Assembly (NCBI GenBank): GCA_938038035.1
Contig: CALHQV010000133.1
Span: 1 to 64,000 of the forward strand
Length of the DNA stretch: 64,000 bases
Source of the DNA: an uncultured Gemella sp.
GTDB lineage: Bacteria > Bacillota > Bacilli > Staphylococcales > Gemellaceae
Reading direction: 5' to 3'
The notes under the pieces are model-generated. The model saw only the letters and a program-made list of their open reading frames with translations, ran no database searches and was not told the origin of the DNA. Position numbers and translations under genes: made by a program. Below are positions 54,370 to 63,373 of this stretch, in pieces. The first letter of the stretch is position 1, and every line of letters begins with the position of its first letter.

Positions 54370-55317
54370 ATGGATAATCTAAATAACCTTGTACCATATT
54401 CAAGGGGTATCGCAGCCATTAACTTAGAGATAAATACAGACATATTGACTGTATGGCCTAAGAGTATCCTACCTATGGTAGATGGTGAACTACATGATGT
54501 TATAGAAGAATATACAACAGAATATACCGATAGCTATGGTAATAAGGTATCTGTTGGTGTACGTACCAGTAATACCATTGTTGCTAAGTGGTTATGTCGT
54601 GACCCAAACATGATGGTACCACCTAATATTAGACGTGGTGCAGAAGTACAAATATACCGTGAAGCCAATACAGATTACTTCTATTGGGAAACGGTTTCTA
54701 ATTCTAAAAACTACCAGAAGTTAGAAACCAGAATCATGGGATTCTCTAATACTCAAAATGAGAATGAGAAACCTACTCCAGAGAATACATGGACTCAAGG
54801 TATCTCTACCCATGAGAAGAAAGTCAATGTATTACATACGACTAAATCAGATGGTGAGAAATGGGCTTATGATGTTAACGTAGATGTTAAACAAGGTTTA
54901 GTTAACATCATGGATGACATTGGGAATTTAATTAAGATAGATTCTGGAAATGGCATTATTCGTTTACAGACAGCGCAAGGTGCTTATATTGAGATTAATA
55001 AACGTGATATTACCATTAGTTGTGATAATCTAACCTCTAATGTATCTCAAGTAACACAAGTCAACACAATGCAAATGCAGAATAATGCTACAGCTAATAT
55101 TGCCACAGTGACACCAATTCAAACACATACTGGTAACTTAACGGTAGCAGGTGGTATTAGTGCAGGGCCTGGGGGTGACGGCAGTGGCTTTGAAATGCGT
55201 GGTGACATTAAACATATTGGTAATATGGTTACTGAAGGTGACCACATTATTGATGGTAAATCCTATAATGGCCACAGACATAGCGAAACACAATCTATTA
55301 CTTCTCCACCCATTTAA
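54370..55317 (+). CDS. Baseplate central spike-like protein, 315 aa
   Basis: The ATG at 54370 follows AAAGGAAAGTATA. An N-terminal OB-like domain (SILPMVDGELHDV) is followed by repeated short beta strands (GNLIKIDSGNGIIRLQTAQG; AYIEINKRDITISCDN) as in phage beta-helix spikes of the gp5/gpV type. The C-terminus YNGHRHSETQSITSPP carries an H-x-H pair like the metal-binding tip of such spikes. It would puncture the outer membrane. Assignment by fold pattern. Confidence 0.65.
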   Translation: MDNLNNLVPYSRGIAAINLEINTDILTVWPKSILPMVDGELHDVIEEYTTEYTDSYGNKVSVGVRTSNTIVAKWLCRDPNMMVPPNIRRGAEVQIYREANTDYFYWETVSNSKNYQKLETRIMGFSNTQNENEKPTPENTWTQGISTHEKKVNVLHTTKSDGEKWAYDVNVDVKQGLVNIMDDIGNLIKIDSGNGIIRLQTAQGAYIEINKRDITISCDNLTSNVSQVTQVNTMQMQNNATANIATVTPIQTHTGNLTVAGGISAGPGGDGSGFEMRGDIKHIGNMVTEGDHIIDGKSYNGHRHSETQSITSPPI

Positions 55318-55327
55318 TAAATACTAC

Positions 55328-55358
55328 TACACTAAGCACCACTACGGTGCTTAGTGTA
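55328..55358. terminator. Bidirectional terminator
   Basis: TACACTAAGCACC pairs with GGTGCTTAGTGTA around ACTAC, between convergent genes. Confidence 0.8.
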
Positions 55359-55378
55359 ATATATTATTTATTTAATTA

Positions 55379-55783
55379 TTAAGCTGTAATATTCTTCAGT
55401 TCTAAACGATTTTCAATCATCTTCTTGATATCTATAACCATGTCAGCATGGTTATAAATAAGCCAATTAGGTGTTCTACTGATTATCTTAGAAACAATCT
55501 CTTCTTCAGCTTCTCTTGTCAATACGACACGATTTTCTGAATTCAATTCTGCTTTGACAATCTGTAGTTCTACACCATTCCAGAAGACTTGAGCTAAGCT
55601 CATCCCAGCACCACACGCATAGTCGTTATTACACACTGTTAAGAGCTTATTGACTTTATGATAAATTCTTATATCCAAAGTCTTGACATTAAACAGTTTC
55701 GTATAAAGAGATGTAATAAACAAAGTTCTAATTAAACGCTCTGGGAGTAGAAATTTTAGAAGTTTATAGATTATACTCATCAT
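55379..55783 (-). CDS. Hypothetical protein, 134 aa
   Basis: A basic, hydrophobic N-terminus (YKLLKFLLPERLIRTLFI), probably membrane-associated. Unrecognised; about 14 nt after the RNase H gene. Confidence 0.55.
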   Translation of the reverse strand: MMSIIYKLLKFLLPERLIRTLFITSLYTKLFNVKTLDIRIYHKVNKLLTVCNNDYACGAGMSLAQVFWNGVELQIVKAELNSENRVVLTREAEEEIVSKIISRTPNWLIYNHADMVIDIKKMIENRLELKNITA

Positions 55784-55797
55784 GGTAGGCTATCCTG

Positions 55798-57426
55798 TTA
55801 ATCAAGTAGAATTTGAGATACCCCTACGCCTTCCCAAATTCCATAGTTTTTAATTGTAAGTTTTTCCTCACTTAACTTTTCATGTAAAGTTACTAGAAAA
55901 GCAAAACGATACAAAGCACACGAAGTATGCCATACCAGAAGTTTTACAGATGGATATTCTTGTTCAAAATATTTCATCTGATTTCTTCTTGGCATGTCGA
56001 TACCACAGGTTAAAATAATATTCTTAACTTGCTTTTCTTTCACAAATTCATCACCACCAAATTCAATAGGAACTTTAATGGACTTCATTGTGTTAGTGTG
56101 CTCTTTAAGTAACGTCTTACCTATTACCGTTTTAATATTATTTCCCTGTAAATCTTCTACGACTTCCATTTCTTTAGTAGAATAGAATACATCGGTTAAA
56201 TCTATTGATTTAACTAAAAGACTATTATCTTTATACAAATCTAATACATTCTGCAAAGCAGAAATATTATCAATGTTCTTCATCCCTAAGTATACTGGGT
56301 CGTTCACATATGTCAGTGTACTACCGTCTACTGTTTCTAGGTTAGGAACACCTTGTGGACGAGAGATAAAGATATTACCGTATTTTGCTAACTTACGGTA
56401 AGTCTTAGTATTAGCAATATTGTCTAACATCAGACAATACATTAAGTTATTATAACCATAATGTTGATTTAACCATTTGTTTTGTTCCTCCTCTACCATT
56501 TCGATGACAGGATTTCTATCTTTCATGTAGACAATGCCAATTTGTGCGTCAGGGATTTGTTTACCAATATAGATATCTTCAACCTGATATCCTGGATTGC
56601 CAACATAGAAAAGATTTTTATCAGTTCTACCACCGAAACTAAAATAAAGTCGTTTATTAACCAATAGAGGGTGTATCGGTTCTGGTTTTTTGTCTATTTT
56701 TAATTCCTCTATTGTGACCTCACGATATACTTCATCTAATGTATCTGGAAAGTAAAGTTTGTTATTGGATAATGAAGCACCAATACTGGCACAGTTATCT
56801 GCAAACATATTGCTGATGTTTGAAATGGTACGACTATCTTTGATGTTATCCCCATGACCTTTAATCCACTTAATAGAATAAGGAATCTTATTAGCACGGA
56901 GGATATTTCTTTCTTTGTAGATTTCTTCCCATATTTCTTTATTATTAATGGGTTTACCAGAACCAGTAATGAAATCAGTAGACTTCCATTTATCTAACCA
57001 ACCCATACCTTTAATAATGTATTCAGAGTCAGTAAAAATAATACAAACATCAGGATGTTCTTGATTAATAATTTTTAGTGCTTGTAAGAATGCGAGTAAC
57101 TCACCCACATTATTACTACCAATAGTACCTGTACCCTTACACCATTCTACCATGTTTGTAATCTTAACATCGTAAAATGATTCATCGTCTAGTACAGATT
57201 TAACAAACTCATCTAAATTTCCAACACTAGGGTATTCTTTTACTTTCTGCATTTTAATGTCAGTAAAGCCCTTACTAGTAGGACGAATACCCTTGATTGG
57301 AAATACTTTTTCAGCTTCTTCATTAGAGAAAGTATAATAATAAAGACCCGACCCTACTGGGCCTGGGTTTCTTTTAAAGTTACCGCCATCGCAGTAAATA
57401 ATGAGTCCTTTACCAGTATAAGACAT
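55798..57426 (-). CDS. Ribonuclease H with a 320-residue extension
   Basis: A 542-residue protein. Residues 1-220 form an RNase HI domain with the full catalytic set: Asp13 (IIYCDGG), Glu109 (NNVGELLAF), Asp133 (IFTDSEYIIKGM), His191 (IKWIKGHG), Asp210 (MFADNCA). It would remove RNA primers. Residues 225-542 have no domain I recognise (KRLYFSFGGRTDKNLFYVGN) and are mixed alpha/beta. Ordinary phage RNase H proteins are 150-310 residues, so the extension is unusual. Confidence 0.85.
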   Translation of the reverse strand: MSYTGKGLIIYCDGGNFKRNPGPVGSGLYYYTFSNEEAEKVFPIKGIRPTSKGFTDIKMQKVKEYPSVGNLDEFVKSVLDDESFYDVKITNMVEWCKGTGTIGSNNVGELLAFLQALKIINQEHPDVCIIFTDSEYIIKGMGWLDKWKSTDFITGSGKPINNKEIWEEIYKERNILRANKIPYSIKWIKGHGDNIKDSRTISNISNMFADNCASIGASLSNNKLYFPDTLDEVYREVTIEELKIDKKPEPIHPLLVNKRLYFSFGGRTDKNLFYVGNPGYQVEDIYIGKQIPDAQIGIVYMKDRNPVIEMVEEEQNKWLNQHYGYNNLMYCLMLDNIANTKTYRKLAKYGNIFISRPQGVPNLETVDGSTLTYVNDPVYLGMKNIDNISALQNVLDLYKDNSLLVKSIDLTDVFYSTKEMEVVEDLQGNNIKTVIGKTLLKEHTNTMKSIKVPIEFGGDEFVKEKQVKNIILTCGIDMPRRNQMKYFEQEYPSVKLLVWHTSCALYRFAFLVTLHEKLSEEKLTIKNYGIWEGVGVSQILLD

Positions 57427-57507
57427 AATGTTTAGTTCCTATAGTTAAAGTGAATTGAGAGTATTGAGAGATTACTTTTTTCATAGAAACCAAACATCTG
57501 TTTTTAT

Positions 57508-57819
57508 TTACATTGTGCCAGCTGGTGGCGGTGGCTTATACTTTCGGTCAATGTGCTTAACTACAATGTCATGTAATTTCCTATTTTCTGATTCTAATTG
57601 CACGTTTTCTTTTTTCAATTTTTCGTACTTAACATTCACCTCGTTGAATGCATCGTAGTAAACAATCAGTCTTTTAGTGACCATGAAATTATAAAATAAA
57701 GATGCGCATACTACAATGACTAATAGTATACGAAATTTATGATGTTGATAAGCTTTACCTGGTCTTACATCCTTACCGATGATAAGCTCCCAGATAAAGC
57801 CAAAAATTATTTTCCACAT
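57508..57819 (-). CDS. Membrane protein with coiled coil, possible spanin subunit
   Basis: The start at 57819 (MWKIIFGFIWE) follows AGGAG 11 nt upstream. One membrane helix (ILLVIVVCASLFYNFMV), then a coiled coil (NVKYEKLKKENVQLESENRK) and a KYKPPPPAG end. This topology resembles an inner-membrane spanin (Rz), but no outer-membrane partner is evident. Confidence 0.5.
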   Translation of the reverse strand: MWKIIFGFIWELIIGKDVRPGKAYQHHKFRILLVIVVCASLFYNFMVTKRLIVYYDAFNEVNVKYEKLKKENVQLESENRKLHDIVVKHIDRKYKPPPPAGTM

Positions 57820-57874
57820 TATGTTTATTCTCCTATAGTTATTCATTGTATATTAGTATATTTAAGGACAAAAA

Positions 57875-59221
57875 ATGAGTAAATCTATTAAAGCATTTGC
57901 ACAACACGATTTCTTCGTGACTAACACCAGAATGGAAGAACATCGTTTTGGTGAACTATCTACAGAATCTCGTACTTACGAGAAAGATATTGCATTATAT
58001 ACCCACAATACAGATAAGTCAATCACTTTAGCACTATTTCGTTCTACTGATAACAATAGACGTGTCGAGATTGCATCAAATGATTTGAATCTGACTTTAG
58101 ATATTGTTAAACATATCTACGATTATGTATTGCGTTCAGCTCGTGAAATCTACGTAGATGAATTGAAACGTAATCTATTAGATACTTTCCGTACACGTGC
58201 TCAGATGTTCCAATTAGGTAATGTCGTTACAGACGGTAACTACTATTGTGTTCAATGGGTATCCTGGAAAGACAATAACAATAATGAATTCCACGTATGG
58301 TTTAGTGATAAATCATTTAAATCAGAATACGATGATTTTGAAATTGAGATTGTCCCTCCAGTAGACGCAATGGATGTATTCTTTACTACACGTACTCAAG
58401 TAGAAGCTGAATTGGCTAAAACACCTGTTAATCTATTGACTAAGAAAGCCAATGCTAAAAAAGGTTCTTCTCCAGTTACAGTATTTAGGTTAGATATCTT
58501 CAAATGGCACAATCCAGTTAACCGTAGACCAGAATTAGATACCAATTGGTATGTATTAATCTGGGGTGATGCAGGTGATAATATTGACTCTGTACGTGAG
58601 AAGATCCAAGAAACTATTTTAGCTAATTCTTCACACAGTCGAGATGAATGGAAAGAAGTATTCCCAGAAATCTTTAAACGCAATGAATTCATTATTGTAC
58701 CACAGTGGGATGTATTCAGTAACGAGAATAAAGTAAAAGAGAAAGCCTCTTTATATTCTCCAGCCATGAATTATAAAGAAGCCTTTACTAAGTATGGTAA
58801 ACCTTTCATGAATGAAATGCCAGATGTACACATTCAAGATAACTTACAAGTTACTTCATTGTACTATCGTTCTATTACTTCTAGTGTTTGTGGTTCTCCA
58901 GAAAACAGAGACAATAAATTTAAAATCAGAGACATGTTCCCTGACTTTATTGACGTACCTTCTACCTCTACTGACTTTAACTATCAATCTACCCGTACAC
59001 AAAACTGGTCTTTGAAGTTACAAGACATGATGGCTGTTGCTGAAGAAATGACACCTACTTCTACACTACCACGTGAACGTTTAACTTTACCTGGTGGTGA
59101 AATCATTAATGGTGATAAGATTTATACTCGTGTTACCCGTAATGGTAAGTTATTCTTAGTCATGAACTTCGAGGGATTCCATTACTTAGTAGCTGCTAAG
59201 TATAACTTTAATAAAAAATAA
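57875..59221 (+). CDS. Hypothetical protein, 448 aa
   Basis: A soluble protein without recognised motif. Start after AAGGACAAAAA. Followed 11 nt later by the 220-aa gene. No function assigned. Confidence 0.6.
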   Translation: MSKSIKAFAQHDFFVTNTRMEEHRFGELSTESRTYEKDIALYTHNTDKSITLALFRSTDNNRRVEIASNDLNLTLDIVKHIYDYVLRSAREIYVDELKRNLLDTFRTRAQMFQLGNVVTDGNYYCVQWVSWKDNNNNEFHVWFSDKSFKSEYDDFEIEIVPPVDAMDVFFTTRTQVEAELAKTPVNLLTKKANAKKGSSPVTVFRLDIFKWHNPVNRRPELDTNWYVLIWGDAGDNIDSVREKIQETILANSSHSRDEWKEVFPEIFKRNEFIIVPQWDVFSNENKVKEKASLYSPAMNYKEAFTKYGKPFMNEMPDVHIQDNLQVTSLYYRSITSSVCGSPENRDNKFKIRDMFPDFIDVPSTSTDFNYQSTRTQNWSLKLQDMMAVAEEMTPTSTLPRERLTLPGGEIINGDKIYTRVTRNGKLFLVMNFEGFHYLVAAKYNFNKK

Positions 59222-59232
59222 GGAATAAATGA

Positions 59233-59895
59233 ATGTCTTCTTTAAATAACCCAACAGTAGGGTCAAAAGGATTATGGGAACTCAAAGCCCCTTTTAATTC
59301 TTTACTACCTGTTAATACTGCTTTAGAGTGTACCGCAATATCTAACTATGGTCAACTCATTGCAATAGGTATCGACCCTTATGAAACGTATTATAAGAAG
59401 CATGAGATACCTGAAGCAACCTATAAAGAACATATGGAAACAGAAGGTAGGATAGTATTCCTAAGAACTGATTCTGGACAACGATATTCATTCCCATTAC
59501 ATTACTTAGTATCTTATCCTATTGGTACAGGTGTGAATTATGTGAGTATGGGTATTGGCATTCGTTTAGGTGCTATGCCATTAAATACTAATTTAGATTT
59601 GTTAATTGAACAAATTAAAGAATTATGTAATTTAAATGTAGGTATTGAGATACATGCTGAGGCCATGGCTTTGTCTGAAATACACATTATTTCAAATCAA
59701 GACCATGAAAGAATCAAGTCAGTAAGAGAGACACGTAAGAAGGAACAAACTCCTGCGTTGGCTAAGATTACTGAATTGGCTAAGAGAGATGCGGATAAAG
59801 GAGCTAAACTGAAAATAGCTGAAGAGAAAGTCATCGAATTAGTGAATAAAGTCGCTACCTTAGAAGCAGAAATCAAAAAACTAAAAGCAAGATAA
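59233..59895 (+). CDS. Hypothetical protein with C-terminal coiled coil, 220 aa
   Basis: The N-terminal 130 residues are beta-rich; the C-terminal 60 form a coiled coil (KVIELVNKVATLEAEIKKLK). The site TAAGGAATAA precedes the ATG. Role unknown. Confidence 0.6.
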   Translation: MSSLNNPTVGSKGLWELKAPFNSLLPVNTALECTAISNYGQLIAIGIDPYETYYKKHEIPEATYKEHMETEGRIVFLRTDSGQRYSFPLHYLVSYPIGTGVNYVSMGIGIRLGAMPLNTNLDLLIEQIKELCNLNVGIEIHAEAMALSEIHIISNQDHERIKSVRETRKKEQTPALAKITELAKRDADKGAKLKIAEEKVIELVNKVATLEAEIKKLKAR

Positions 59896-59913
59896 CAAAC
59901 AAAATAACATATC

Positions 59914-59947
59914 ACTACTGGGGTACCTGTAAGGGCACCCCAGTAGT
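59914..59947. terminator. Bidirectional terminator
   Basis: ACTACTGGGGT pairs with ACCCCAGTAGT around a 12-nt loop; AATTTTTTTA follows on the plus strand. Confidence 0.85.
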
Positions 59948-59959
59948 AATTTTTTTATG

Positions 59960-60820
59960 TTAAATCAATCCACTGATTTCTTCATTAACATTGTCTAATG
60001 CTTTAACAATCATTTCTTGGTTAAAGACTGAGGCACTGAATGCTTCTACCAATTCAGCCACACAAGCTACAGCATTACCAATCTTAACGATTAACTGACG
60101 AGAGAAACCTGAAGATTGAGCTAGTTCAGATAACTCTTTCACATAGTTCATGGTGGTTTCCACAGACATCAGTAATTTCTTACGGTCAATAGAGTTAATA
60201 TTAGTATTTGCTTTTCTAGCAATGTCATTAGATTGAATCAATTCATTATTGTTTTTAAATACTTTACCGTATTCTCGAACAGCATTGTATTCATCACCTT
60301 TACGTAATTTATTCAATACATCTAATTCTTTCTTCAAATCTTTACTGGCTTTAATATAAACACCATCTGAGAAAATAGTAGAGTCTTTAATACCATCCTC
60401 AGTAGAGATGACACGACCAATATCAGAACGCAATTGTTCAATTAAACCCATGGTGTTTTTAAACATCTCAGACATTTTTAAACTGTGTGTGGTATAATTA
60501 ACATAGGTGGTATTCATACCAGCTGGTACAGACACCATTCTATCCATCAGATAAGCATAGTTACTCTTAAGAGCATTACTGGTCAATTTATTGGCTACTG
60601 CTTCGTTAATCACCAATTGCTTTTGTTCTGTCTCAAGTAATTTACTCACACCAATTCTCAATGCGTTAAAGCCTTTACTAAAAACACCTTTAATCGCTTG
60701 AATCAAACCTTCGTTACTTAACTGGATATCTTTCAATTCAGATACGGAGAGATTGAGTTGCTCAATCGATACCTCCAATGGAACATTCCATTGATTTTTT
60801 AATGCATCAAATTTACTCAT
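59960..60820 (-). CDS. Hypothetical helical protein, 286 aa
   Basis: Mostly helical, with no motif I can place. Divergent from the UvsX-like gene and separated from it by 120 nt carrying AT-rich boxes (TATATTTGAATACATTATATTTA). Confidence 0.55.
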   Translation of the reverse strand: MSKFDALKNQWNVPLEVSIEQLNLSVSELKDIQLSNEGLIQAIKGVFSKGFNALRIGVSKLLETEQKQLVINEAVANKLTSNALKSNYAYLMDRMVSVPAGMNTTYVNYTTHSLKMSEMFKNTMGLIEQLRSDIGRVISTEDGIKDSTIFSDGVYIKASKDLKKELDVLNKLRKGDEYNAVREYGKVFKNNNELIQSNDIARKANTNINSIDRKKLLMSVETTMNYVKELSELAQSSGFSRQLIVKIGNAVACVAELVEAFSASVFNQEMIVKALDNVNEEISGLI

Positions 60821-60940
60821 GTTAAATGACTTTCTTCTTAATTATGGTTAAAAAATAGCTAAATAAATTGTCTCTCCCAATATATTTGAATACATTATAT
60901 TTAACCCCCCGACAAACAGATTTTCAATAAAGGACATAAC

Positions 60941-62461
60941 ATGGCTATTGAAGGTTTCTTTCAAATGGAAGCGAAGACATCACCATATCTTCGCGCAAAT
61001 ATCAATATCGGTTGCTTAATGGATATTCTAACAGGTGCACCTGTATTAGGAGAACATGGACGATATATTACAAACGGTGGACATAATGGTTCCGTTGTAA
61101 TTGTAGGTCCTGGTAACTCATATAAATCCGCTATTGCTGACTATATTAGTCAGATTTGTGCATTCCGTTTACACCGTTATTCTACTGGTCAAAAATACGA
61201 TACAGAGAATAATGTGTTTATGCCAGGCTTAGAAGCACGTTTACGTCGAATTGTTCGTCCAGACCATGAACCAGACTGGTTCCAATCAGGTCGTTGGATT
61301 GTGACTGAATCAGCCATCTATAAAGGTGATGAATGGTTTAAGATGGCAAAAGACTGGATGTACGCTAAGAAAAAAGCAGGTTCTAAAATGATGGTAGAAA
61401 TCCCTATTCTAGATAGGGAAGGTAAGAAGATTAAAATTCTATTACCTACCCATATTACATTGGACTCTGCTTCTAAGTTTGAAGGTTCTCAAATCAATGA
61501 ATTGCGTGATAAAACAGACTTAGGTGATGCCAAACAAAATATGCTTCACATGACTTCTGGTAAAATTAAACGCAACATGATTGACGAATTACCAGATATC
61601 TTAGTAGGTACAAATACTTATTTAACCACTACTGTCCACTATGGTGAGAAATATCAGCTTGATCCATATGCGCCAGTACACCAACCACTTCAACATTTAG
61701 ACCGTGGTATGCAATTGAAAGGTGTTCCTAATAACATCAACTATCTTGCCATGACCATGTGGTTGATTCGTGGTGTAGCAAAACTCAACAAATACGATAA
61801 AAACCAAATGGATTATCCATTAAAAGGTGTTGGCGTAGACAATAACCCAGATGACTTAAACGTAGTAAGCATGAAAATGTTACGTTGTAAAACAGGCCCA
61901 TCTGGTGTGACTGTAAACATCGTGGTATCGCAGAAGTACGGTGTATTGGAAGAATTGACTAACTTCCATTTCTTACGTACTCATGGTTTCTTTGGCTTAA
62001 AAGGCGACATGTCTTTGAATGGTAGCTTTAAAGATTCTTACTGTGTATTGCGTCCTGAAGTGAAACTAGCCCGTACTACTGTTCGTAGCTTGATGGATGA
62101 AGACCTTCGTTTGGCTCGAGCTATTCAGATTTGTGCAGACATGTTACAAATGAAAGAATACTGGCGTGCAGCATTAGGTAATATTGATGTTCGTCTGCTT
62201 GACCTTACTCCAGAGACACTTTACGAGAAAGTCAAAGAACAAGGTTACGACTGGGACATCTTATTGAATACACGTCCATGGTATTCTGCAGATGATGATG
62301 ACCATTGTCAACTAGAACTCTCTACATTAGATATTATGCGTATTGCATTAGGTACTTATCACCCATTCTGGTTAGAAGCCGATAAGAAAACCATCAAGAA
62401 AAAATATCGTAAAGAGTTTGTTAAATCAATCACTGAAATGATTGAAGAATCTTCTAAATAA
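60941..62461 (+). CDS. UvsX/RecA-like recombinase ATPase
   Basis: A 506-residue protein. The segment NIGCLMDILTGAPVLGEHGR then GGHNGSVVIVGPGNSYKSA (about 22-64) aligns with the P-loop start of T4 UvsX, Walker A GPGNSYKS at about 56-63; HITLDSASKFE (about 187) is a Walker B-like strand. It would coat ssDNA and drive strand invasion, fitting the Rad50-like gene. Longer than UvsX (391 aa); about 100 extra C-terminal residues are unassigned. A DnaB-type ATPase is the alternative. Confidence 0.72.
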   Translation: MAIEGFFQMEAKTSPYLRANINIGCLMDILTGAPVLGEHGRYITNGGHNGSVVIVGPGNSYKSAIADYISQICAFRLHRYSTGQKYDTENNVFMPGLEARLRRIVRPDHEPDWFQSGRWIVTESAIYKGDEWFKMAKDWMYAKKKAGSKMMVEIPILDREGKKIKILLPTHITLDSASKFEGSQINELRDKTDLGDAKQNMLHMTSGKIKRNMIDELPDILVGTNTYLTTTVHYGEKYQLDPYAPVHQPLQHLDRGMQLKGVPNNINYLAMTMWLIRGVAKLNKYDKNQMDYPLKGVGVDNNPDDLNVVSMKMLRCKTGPSGVTVNIVVSQKYGVLEELTNFHFLRTHGFFGLKGDMSLNGSFKDSYCVLRPEVKLARTTVRSLMDEDLRLARAIQICADMLQMKEYWRAALGNIDVRLLDLTPETLYEKVKEQGYDWDILLNTRPWYSADDDDHCQLELSTLDIMRIALGTYHPFWLEADKKTIKKKYRKEFVKSITEMIEESSK

Positions 62462-62472
62462 AGGAAACTAAA

Positions 62473-63285
62473 ATGACTGAATTGAATAATGCTAATGAAG
62501 AACAAGTAATCGAATTGACTAAAGAAACAGCTCAAGAGATTAATGACGAATATGCTAAAATGGCTGGTGAAGAATCAGTAAAGGTAGAAGACACCTTAAA
62601 TAAAACAGGTTTGAAAGATGAGACATTTGAAGCTCTGATTACTGACCCTAATTTTATTTTGAGTGATTTGAAAAAGCTGATTGATAAACATGGTCTCTTT
62701 ACATTGACAGATTTGTTTAATTTCATGGGATTTAATATCAATACCTTGAAAGCAGTAATTTACAATAAATCTATTACTGAACAAATCTTTCTTTTGTCTC
62801 GTGAACTTCGTTTGTTCTTGTACCGCATTGGTGAACTGTCTGGTAAGAAAGAAGAGGGTTATAACACACGAGAGATTCGTTCTCTATTGGGTGAAACCAT
62901 GACTTCTAAGGAATGGTTAGAGTTACTAGATACTCAAATCCTCCCTTACATTGGTTACTATGTAGAACATGGTAAGATTGATACTGAATGGTTTACTCGT
63001 GAAGAGAATAAACTCGAAGACCCAGTAGATGATATCAAAGCCATTGTTAAAGATACATTTGAAATTAATGGTATGATAGCTAAAGAATTGAGTGATGTTG
63101 CTATCCCAGAATTGGATGAAGCTGTGAAACAAATTGAAGAATCAGAAAATCTACAAGGTAATCTACAACTGGAACACGGTGAAGAAACTGTTCTTGAAAC
63201 CAATGATGAAGAAGTCAAAGAAGCTCAAGAACACCTTGACCACGCTGGTGAAACAGTAGTGGAAGAAGAGCCAGTACAACAGTAA
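62473..63285 (+). CDS. Hypothetical acidic protein, 270 aa
   Basis: Starts 11 nt after the UvsX-like gene behind AAAGGAAACTAAA, so it is in the same operon. Helical core with an acidic, low-complexity tail. Possibly a recombination accessory, by position only. Confidence 0.6.
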   Translation: MTELNNANEEQVIELTKETAQEINDEYAKMAGEESVKVEDTLNKTGLKDETFEALITDPNFILSDLKKLIDKHGLFTLTDLFNFMGFNINTLKAVIYNKSITEQIFLLSRELRLFLYRIGELSGKKEEGYNTREIRSLLGETMTSKEWLELLDTQILPYIGYYVEHGKIDTEWFTREENKLEDPVDDIKAIVKDTFEINGMIAKELSDVAIPELDEAVKQIEESENLQGNLQLEHGEETVLETNDEEVKEAQEHLDHAGETVVEEEPVQQ

Positions 63286-63309
63286 ACACAACAGTAATTA
63301 ATTAAGCAT

Positions 63310-63335
63310 CCTACGTAATCTTATGATTACGTAGG
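63310..63335 (+). terminator. Terminator after the UvsX operon
   Basis: CCTACGTAATC pairs with GATTACGTAGG around TTAT; TGTTTATATTG follows. Confidence 0.75.
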
Positions 63336-63373
63336 TGTTTATATTGTTATATGTTTTTATAAGGTAGTTCAAA

